A stretch of 10,076 bases of DNA, taken from NCBI GenBank assembly GCA_030052355.1, contig JASIGS010000192.1, positions 1 to 10,076 on the forward strand. The letters run 5' to 3'. Position numbers and translations under genes: made by a program. The stretch comes from Streptosporangiaceae bacterium (GTDB taxonomy: Bacteria; Actinomycetota; Actinomycetes; Streptosporangiales; Streptosporangiaceae). The notes beneath the pieces were generated by a model. The model ran no database searches. It had not been told where the DNA came from and saw only the letters and a list, made by a program, of their open reading frames with translations. Each line of letters starts with the position of its first letter. Within the stretch, counting starts at the first letter, position 1. Shown piece by piece: positions 6,497-10,076 of this stretch.

Positions 6497-7342
6497 CTAA
6501 CTGCGCGTCGCCGTGGAGGCCGAAGGCTCGTCCGTAGCCGTCTCGGCCAGGTCTTCCGGCACGTCGTCCGGCGGCGGGCAGCCGCCGGCGCGCCACTCGG
6601 CGATTGCCATGCCGATGAGGTTCGGTACCAGGTCGGTAGAGCGTTTCGCCACCCAGGCCGTGCCCTTGGTAGCCATCCACGCGAACTGCTCAAGCCGCGA
6701 CGGCGGCGGGTTCATCGGCTCGGCGCCCGGCGGTGGCCCGACCGGGTACCCGGCCTCACCGAGCAGGGTGTGGAACCGGCGTGCGATCAGCCGGTGGCCG
6801 CGCTCGCTCGGATGCAGGCGATCCACGGCCCACATGCGCGGGTCGTAGGCCTCGTCGTCCCTGGCGGCGTCGAAGTGGAGCGTGCCAAACCGTTCGGCCA
6901 CGGCGTCCATGACGTCGTTGACCTGGTGCGCGCGCCTGGCGAGCGGCCTGGCCAGCGCACCGGGCAAGCCGAGCATGCGTCCGGGGTCAGGCAGCCGCAT
7001 GGTCAGCACCTCGGCACCGGCAGCGCGAAGCGCGCCGACCGTGTGCGCCGCGGCCGCGGCGATCCGCTCCGGATCGAAGTTCGCCCGCAGCGTGTCGTTG
7101 ACGCCGATGACGACGCTCGCGACGTCCGGCCGCAGCTGCAGCGCCTGCGGCAGCTGGCTGAGTTCCAGGTCGGTCATCCGGGCGCCGTTGGTCGCCACGA
7201 TGTGCAGCGCCGGGTCGGGCAGGCACTCGGCCAGCAGCGCCGCCCAGCCGCGCCAACCGCGCTTGCGGGGCCCGGACTCCAGCCGGATCGGATCGCCCAC
7301 GCCCAGCGTTATCGAGTCCCCGAGCGCGACGTATGTCGTCAT
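6497..7342 (-). CDS. SGNH/GDSL-family hydrolase (esterase/lipase-like), cytoplasmic
   Basis: The 281-residue protein carries all four SGNH blocks: GDSIT with nucleophile Ser10, the block II Gly at 53 (TNGARMTDL), GVNDT with Asn82, and DRLHP with Asp174 and His177. An intact serine esterase active site is therefore expected. There is no signal peptide, so it should act in the cytoplasm, on an acyl ester of a small molecule, glycolipid intermediate or acyl-CoA-like substrate. The C-terminal 80 residues go beyond the catalytic fold and end in a disordered acidic/Ser-Thr tail. The ATG at 7342 overlaps the TGA of the upstream mannosyltransferase gene (ATGA), so the two are translationally coupled. 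This supports action on the same lipid or sugar product, for example removal of an acyl group from a mannosylated compound. The substrate is inference. Confidence 0.88.
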   Translation of the reverse strand: MTTYVALGDSITLGVGDPIRLESGPRKRGWRGWAALLAECLPDPALHIVATNGARMTDLELSQLPQALQLRPDVASVVIGVNDTLRANFDPERIAAAAAHTVGALRAAGAEVLTMRLPDPGRMLGLPGALARPLARRAHQVNDVMDAVAERFGTLHFDAARDDEAYDPRMWAVDRLHPSERGHRLIARRFHTLLGEAGYPVGPPPGAEPMNPPPSRLEQFAWMATKGTAWVAKRSTDLVPNLIGMAIAEWRAGGCPPPDDVPEDLAETATDEPSASTATRS

Positions 7343-8511
7343 GCGGCCACCGCAGCCTTCTGAGTCGCTCCTGCACCTTCGAGCACGTCAAGATAGTGCC
7401 AGATCAGCTCGTCGCCCAGCACCGGCCACGTCCGGCCCTGAGCCATCTGCCTGCCCGCCTTGCCCTGCGCTGCGCGCAGCGCCGGGTCGACCACGAGCCG
7501 GGCGACGGCCGCTGCCAGCGCCGCCGGGTCGCACGGCCGGACGAGGAAGCCGGTGACCCCGTCCTGGACGAGGTCGAGTGGTCCGCCTGCCGCCGGCGCG
7601 ATCACCGGCAGGCCGCTCGCCGCGGCCTCGAGCAGCGTGTTGCCGAACGTGTCGTGCGGCCCGGCGTGCACGAACACGTCGAGGCTCGCGTAGATGCGGG
7701 CAAGGTGGTCTCCGCCGCACTGGCCGAGGAACGTCGCCGTCGGCAGGGCGCGCCTCGCGGCCGCCTCGGCCGGCCCGCTCCCGACGACGACCAACCGGAC
7801 GCCGGGCACGGCCGCGACCTGGGCCAGCAGGTCAAGCCGCTTCTCGACGGCCAGGCGGCCCACGTAGCCGACAATGAGCTCTCCGCGCGGGGCGAGCTCG
7901 GCGCGCAGCCGCTCAGAGCGCTTGGCCGGGTCGAACCGGTGGCAGTCGACTCCTCTCCCCCACACCTGCACCCGCTGCATGCCGTGCGCGTCAAGGTCCG
8001 CCGCGGTGGCGGTGCACGGCGCCAGGGTGCGATCAGCCGCGTTGTGTATCCGCAGCACCCGGTGCCAGGCGATCGCCTGGCCTATCCGGCCGGTGTGGTA
8101 GGCCTTGGCGTAAGCGGGCAGGTCCGTCGCGTACACGGCGACAACGGGCAGGCCCAGCTGCACCGCAGCGGAGATGCCGGCCGCCCCGAGCACGAACGGC
8201 CCGGCGAGGTGGACGAGGTCCGCGTCGTGCGCGGCGATCGCCTCGCGGACGCGCGGCCCTGGCACGCCGACCCGCAGGCTCGGGTAGACGGGCACCGGGA
8301 ACGACCGCACGCGGACCACGGGGAAGTCGAAGTCCCGATCAGGACACTCGAGCCCGCGGGCGGGCTCGGGAGCGATGACCAGCGGCTTGTGGCCGCGGTT
8401 GCGCAGATGCTCCGCCACCCGCACCGCTGTGTGCGCGACGCCGTTGACGTCGGGCGGAAATGACTCTGTCACGTAAGCGATTCGCACGCTGCCACCGTGA
8501 GGCATGTTCAT
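7339..8511 (-). CDS. GT4-family glycosyltransferase, MgtA-like GDP-mannose-dependent mannosyltransferase
   Basis: The 390-residue GT-B enzyme aligns throughout, from memory, with mycobacterial MgtA (Rv0557), which transfers mannose from GDP-mannose to a glycolipid acceptor. The N-terminal acceptor domain shows RIAYVTESFPPDVNGVAHT (10-28), then VHLAGPFVLGAAG (100-112) and AVYATDLPAYA (125-135). The donor domain shows VGYVGRLAVEKRLD (214-227) with Arg219 and Lys224 contacting the donor phosphates, and VFVHAGPHDTFGNTLLEA (279-296). In the EX7E motif the first Glu is Asp287, paired with Glu295. No membrane segment is present; such enzymes attach to the inner face of the membrane. Start choice is uncertain: ATG 8511 and ATG 8505 lack ribosome sites, and GTG 8487 would start exactly at the conserved VRIAYVTESF. 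It is the first gene of a two-gene unit with the SGNH hydrolase. The acceptor lipid is unknown. Confidence 0.85.
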   Translation of the reverse strand: MNMPHGGSVRIAYVTESFPPDVNGVAHTAVRVAEHLRNRGHKPLVIAPEPARGLECPDRDFDFPVVRVRSFPVPVYPSLRVGVPGPRVREAIAAHDADLVHLAGPFVLGAAGISAAVQLGLPVVAVYATDLPAYAKAYHTGRIGQAIAWHRVLRIHNAADRTLAPCTATAADLDAHGMQRVQVWGRGVDCHRFDPAKRSERLRAELAPRGELIVGYVGRLAVEKRLDLLAQVAAVPGVRLVVVGSGPAEAAARRALPTATFLGQCGGDHLARIYASLDVFVHAGPHDTFGNTLLEAAASGLPVIAPAAGGPLDLVQDGVTGFLVRPCDPAALAAAVARLVVDPALRAAQGKAGRQMAQGRTWPVLGDELIWHYLDVLEGAGATQKAAVAA

Positions 8512-8547
8512 GCCGGAAACGGGCGTTACGCCGTGACCGGGCGGCGA

Positions 8548-8574
8548 ACTGTAAATGACATCTCAGCTTTCCAA
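8548..8574 (-). promoter_or_regulatory. Candidate promoter of the mannosyltransferase-SGNH operon
   Basis: On the minus strand TTGGAA (8569-8574) and TACAGT (8548-8553) are 15 bases apart in an AT-rich patch that contrasts with its surroundings. Transcription would start near 8541, about 30 bases before ATG 8511. The spacer is shorter than ideal. Confidence 0.35.
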
Positions 8575-8658
8575 ACGGCCAGGTCAGTTGGCCCGGCGCG
8601 GTAGGGAGCCGCCCCGGCGGACGTCGTCAGCCTACCCCGGTACAAGCCGGGCAATCGA

Positions 8659-8673
8659 GCACCCCATGGGTGC
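8659..8673 (-). terminator. Candidate hairpin downstream of kstR
   Basis: GCACCC (8659-8664) and GGGTGC (8668-8673) form a perfect 6-bp stem with a 3-base loop, 70-84 bases past the kstR stop. A second hairpin, CCCGG/CCGGG (8636-8640 and 8647-8651, 6-base loop), follows in the direction of transcription. Neither has a T-run. Together they could stop kstR transcripts before the next promoter. No coding region is supported in 8512-8742. Confidence 0.3.
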
Positions 8674-8742
8674 CAGGTGATTCGGTGTCGGAACTTCCGG
8701 CGTGCCGCTCACTTGCCCCGCACGGATGATCACTCTGGGACG

Positions 8743-9408
8743 TCAGCGAAGCAGCAGCCGCGCGGCCAGCTCGAGGTGGCCGGCCACGTCGTTCGCCGAT
8801 GCGCGCCTGGTCACCCACGCCACAAGGTTGGAGAGCCAGACATCGCCGATCACCCGCGCGATCGCGCGCTCGTCGGCGGACGGCTCGCCGTCGTGCATGG
8901 CCCTGGTGAACATCTCTTCCATCGTCTTGGCGACGCTATTGACCTCGTCTGCGGCACTCGGATCAGCGAACATGAATGCCCTGGTCATGGCCTCCGTCAG
9001 CATCGGGTCGCGCTGCATCGACCTGGTCACCTTGCCGAGCACGAACAGGACACGCTCATACGGCGTGTCACCGGGTACCGGCGACCGCTCGAGTTTGTCC
9101 TGCGCCCGCTCGAACTCTCTGGCCAGACCGGACACCAGCAGGTGGATCTTGGACGGGAAGTACCGGTAGAGAGTGCCCAGCGCCACGTCGGCCCGCTCGG
9201 CGACGGCTCGCATCTGGACCGCGTCGTAGCCGCCCTTCGACGCGAGCGCGAGAGTCGCGTCCAGGATCCGCTTGCGACGCTCGCGCTGCGCAACCGAGCC
9301 CGCATCACCGTCGGGCCCAGCCCGATCTGACCCAGCCCGATCCGGCACCGCGCTTCCGGGTGTGGCGGGTTGTTGCAGCTGACTAGTACGTGTTCTCTGG
9401 GCTGTCAT
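8743..9408 (-). CDS. kstR: KstR-type TetR-family repressor of sterol catabolism
   Basis: The 221-residue protein closely matches, from memory, mycobacterial KstR (Rv3574). AQRERRKRILDATLALASKGGYDAVQMRAVAERADVALGTLYRYFPSK covers the helix-turn-helix domain (about 40-87), and the ligand domain keeps RDPMLTEAMTRAFMFADPSAADEV (133-156) and ARVIGDVWLSNLVAWVTRRASANDV (184-208). KstR represses cholesterol side-chain and ring degradation genes and is released by a 3-oxo-cholestenoyl-CoA-type ligand. The ATG at 9408 has GGAGG 6 bases upstream; an earlier in-frame start at 9516 would add 36 residues without a good site. Compared with the mycobacterial protein the N-terminus is about 25 residues longer and low in complexity, with a DRAGSDRAG repeat. 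It is divergent from the FadE34-like gene, as in mycobacteria, and two KstR sites lie between. The symbol rests on sequence similarity plus context. Confidence 0.93.
   Translation of the reverse strand: MTAQRTRTSQLQQPATPGSAVPDRAGSDRAGPDGDAGSVAQRERRKRILDATLALASKGGYDAVQMRAVAERADVALGTLYRYFPSKIHLLVSGLAREFERAQDKLERSPVPGDTPYERVLFVLGKVTRSMQRDPMLTEAMTRAFMFADPSAADEVNSVAKTMEEMFTRAMHDGEPSADERAIARVIGDVWLSNLVAWVTRRASANDVAGHLELAARLLLR
9318..9342. repeat. 15-bp tandem duplication inside the kstR N-terminus
   Basis: CAGCCCGATC recurs at 9318-9327 and 9333-9342, period 15, encoding the repeated DRAG of the extended N-terminus. It keeps the frame and lies before the DNA-binding domain, so it is probably neutral. 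Confidence 0.6.
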
Positions 9409-9476
9409 CGGCGACCTCCGTCCCTTCCCGAGCGCGCATCCCTGGCGACCGGTCGGCCGCGGCGGCGCCGCCGTGC

Positions 9477-9504
9477 CAGCTAGATCGAGTTGCAAGCCCG
9501 TCAA
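9477..9504 (-). promoter_or_regulatory. Candidate kstR promoter
   Basis: On the minus strand TTGACG (9499-9504) and TAGCTG (9477-9482) are 16 bases apart. The start would be near 9470, giving a leader of about 60 bases that begins at the 14-bp palindrome CGGCGGCGCCGCCG (9460-9473). The nearest good KstR site (9554-9567) lies about 50 bases upstream of this -35, so repression of kstR through it is not obvious. Confidence 0.35.
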
Positions 9505-9553
9505 GCAGCCTAGCAACGTGATCGCCGCGCAAGCCGCGCAGCTACGCCGCGAC

Positions 9554-9567
9554 TGGAACAGGTTCTA
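9554..9567. promoter_or_regulatory. KstR operator 1
   Basis: TGGAACAGGTTCTA fits the published KstR consensus TnnAACnnGTTnnA at every fixed position and is nearly a perfect palindrome (GAAC/GTTC, TA at one end). It lies between the divergent kstR and fadE34-like genes, upstream of the proposed dehydrogenase -35. Confidence 0.8.
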
Positions 9568-9583
9568 CCGGCAGCGGAGGCCG

Positions 9584-9613
9584 TTGGGTTTCTTGGTGCA
9601 ACGTGTTCTAATT
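9584..9613 (+). promoter_or_regulatory. Candidate promoter of the FadE34-like gene
   Basis: TTGGGT (9584-9589) and CTAATT (9608-9613) are 18 bases apart, or 16 if TTCTAA (9606-9611) is used as -10. Start near 9620, leader about 30 bases. The -10 overlaps KstR operator 2, so KstR bound there would occlude RNA polymerase. Confidence 0.45.
9597..9610. promoter_or_regulatory. KstR operator 2
   Basis: TGCAACGTGTTCTA fits TnnAACnnGTTnnA at every fixed position. Its centre is 43 bp from that of operator 1, about four helical turns, so dimers at both sites would sit on one face of the DNA. It overlaps the proposed -10 of the dehydrogenase gene. Confidence 0.8.
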
Positions 9614-9649
9614 TTCACTGCCACCGACCCGGCCGCCGAGGAGGCGCAG

Positions 9650-10076
9650 TTGCCGATCGCCACGACCGACGAGCAATTGGCACTCCAGGCATCCATCCGC
9701 GAGTGGGCCAAGCGGGCCGGGACTGTCGACGCGGTACGCGGCATGGAACCCGGCACCGTGGGCGGCGATCGCGGCGCCGAACGCCCGGCAGAAACCGGAG
9801 CTGCCCAGATCGGAGCTGCGCAAATCGGAGCCCCAGCGACGGAGGCGGTCGCGGACCGCTGGCGGGGCCTGGCCGAACTCGGCGTGTTCGCGATCGGGCT
9901 GCCCGTCTCGGCAGGCGGCGCCGGCGGTTCCACGTCAGACCTTGCCGCGGCACTGGCGCAGCTGACCGAGTCGCTGACGCCCGGCCCCGTGCTGCCCACG
10001 CTGATCGCCCGCCTGGTGCTGGCCGACTGCCGGGACCAGCCCGCGGCCCGGCAGGCGCTGCCCGGGCTGGCCGCCG
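9650..10076 (+). CDS. FadE34/ChsE3-like acyl-CoA dehydrogenase, N-terminal part (runs off window)
   Basis: The frame is open from TTG 9650 to the window edge (142 codons). The start is chosen because GAGGAGG (9638-9644) lies 5 bases upstream and the reading then begins MPIATTDEQLALQASIREWAKRAG when TTG is read as Met, like related dehydrogenases. GTG 9596 is possible but lies within the KstR site. Residues 1-30 form the first helix of the acyl-CoA dehydrogenase N-terminal domain. The later segment has WRGLAELGVFAIGLP, a GGAGGSTSDLAAAL stretch and the ESLTPGPVLPT motif. FAD and active-site residues lie beyond the window. Divergence from kstR and the KstR sites point to FadE34, the flavoprotein that introduces the double bond into the shortened sterol side-chain CoA thioester. 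A low-complexity insert at about 33-66, with two GAAQI copies, separates the first helices. Confidence 0.85.
   Translation, partial: MPIATTDEQLALQASIREWAKRAGTVDAVRGMEPGTVGGDRGAERPAETGAAQIGAAQIGAPATEAVADRWRGLAELGVFAIGLPVSAGGAGGSTSDLAAALAQLTESLTPGPVLPTLIARLVLADCRDQPAARQALPGLAA
9797..9826 (+). repeat. 15-bp tandem duplication in the FadE34-like gene
   Basis: GGAGCTGCCCAGATC (9797-9811) and GGAGCTGCGCAAATC (9812-9826) are adjacent copies with two differences, and GGAGC starts a third. They encode GAAQI twice, in frame, inside a poorly conserved insert of the dehydrogenase N-terminus. Confidence 0.7.

Noticed and set aside
7333..8463. 376-codon plus-strand frame opposite the mannosyltransferase
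   Set aside because: Shadow frame rich in Arg/Gly/Asp/His; the reverse strand encodes a full GT4 enzyme.
8689..8699. CGGAA-c-TTCCG as an operator between kstR and the mannosyltransferase gene
   Set aside because: Short, about 180 bases upstream of the mannosyltransferase start, and not near any promoter-like element; within chance for this GC content.
8677..9330. 217-codon plus-strand frame opposite kstR
   Set aside because: Antisense to a well-conserved TetR regulator and without its own ribosome site.
9384..9397. Possible third KstR site, TAGTACGTGTTCTC, within codons 4-9 of kstR
   Set aside because: Two fixed consensus positions mismatch (TAC for AAC, C for the final A) and it lies inside the coding region after a strong ribosome site.
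9511..9524. TAGCAACGTGATCG near the proposed kstR promoter as a KstR half site
   Set aside because: Only one half matches; three fixed positions of the consensus fail.
9565..9999. 144-codon minus-strand frame opposite the dehydrogenase
   Set aside because: Ser/Ala/Pro-rich shadow; the plus strand matches acyl-CoA dehydrogenases and has a ribosome site.

Overview
The window is chromosomal DNA of a high-GC actinomycete. The G/C-biased third codon positions, an ECF sigma factor of the actinobacterial SigE family, an MgtA-like mannosyltransferase and a KstR/FadE34-type steroid locus all point there. I cannot name the genus. I see no tRNA, rRNA, CRISPR array, insertion sequence or phage gene.

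Left part (97-4553). A 65-residue acidic, proline-rich protein built from five 12-residue repeats is read rightward. It ends tail-to-tail, with overlapping stop codons, against a leftward pair: an ECF sigma factor (1385-1882) and a one-pass membrane protein (291-1367) that is probably its partner or anti-sigma factor. Upstream of the pair, same strand, is a large STAND-type NTPase (2007-4553) with a short N-terminus, a P-loop NTPase core and eight exact 42-residue TPR units. The STAND gene and the sigma gene each have their own candidate promoter.

Middle part (4651-8511). This holds a leftward DHA2-type MFS exporter whose start region carries a pair of inverted 10-bp sites, then a translationally coupled pair: a GT4 mannosyltransferase resembling MgtA and a cytoplasmic SGNH/GDSL hydrolase (ATGA overlap). 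A tandem 16-bp self-complementary repeat closes the SGNH gene.

Right part (8743-10076). A KstR-type TetR repressor faces away from the 5' part of a FadE34-like acyl-CoA dehydrogenase. Two sites matching the published KstR consensus TnnAACnnGTTnnA lie between them, one over the likely -10 region of the dehydrogenase gene. This is the classic kstR-fadE34 arrangement of sterol side-chain catabolism, so sterol degradation genes probably continue to the right of the window.

Most of the window is recognisable actinobacterial content. The least explained items are the 12-residue-repeat miniprotein next to the sigma operon, the sigma partner without a zinc anti-sigma motif, the effector-less STAND protein, the inverted sites at the exporter start, and matching 15-bp duplications in both genes of the steroid locus.
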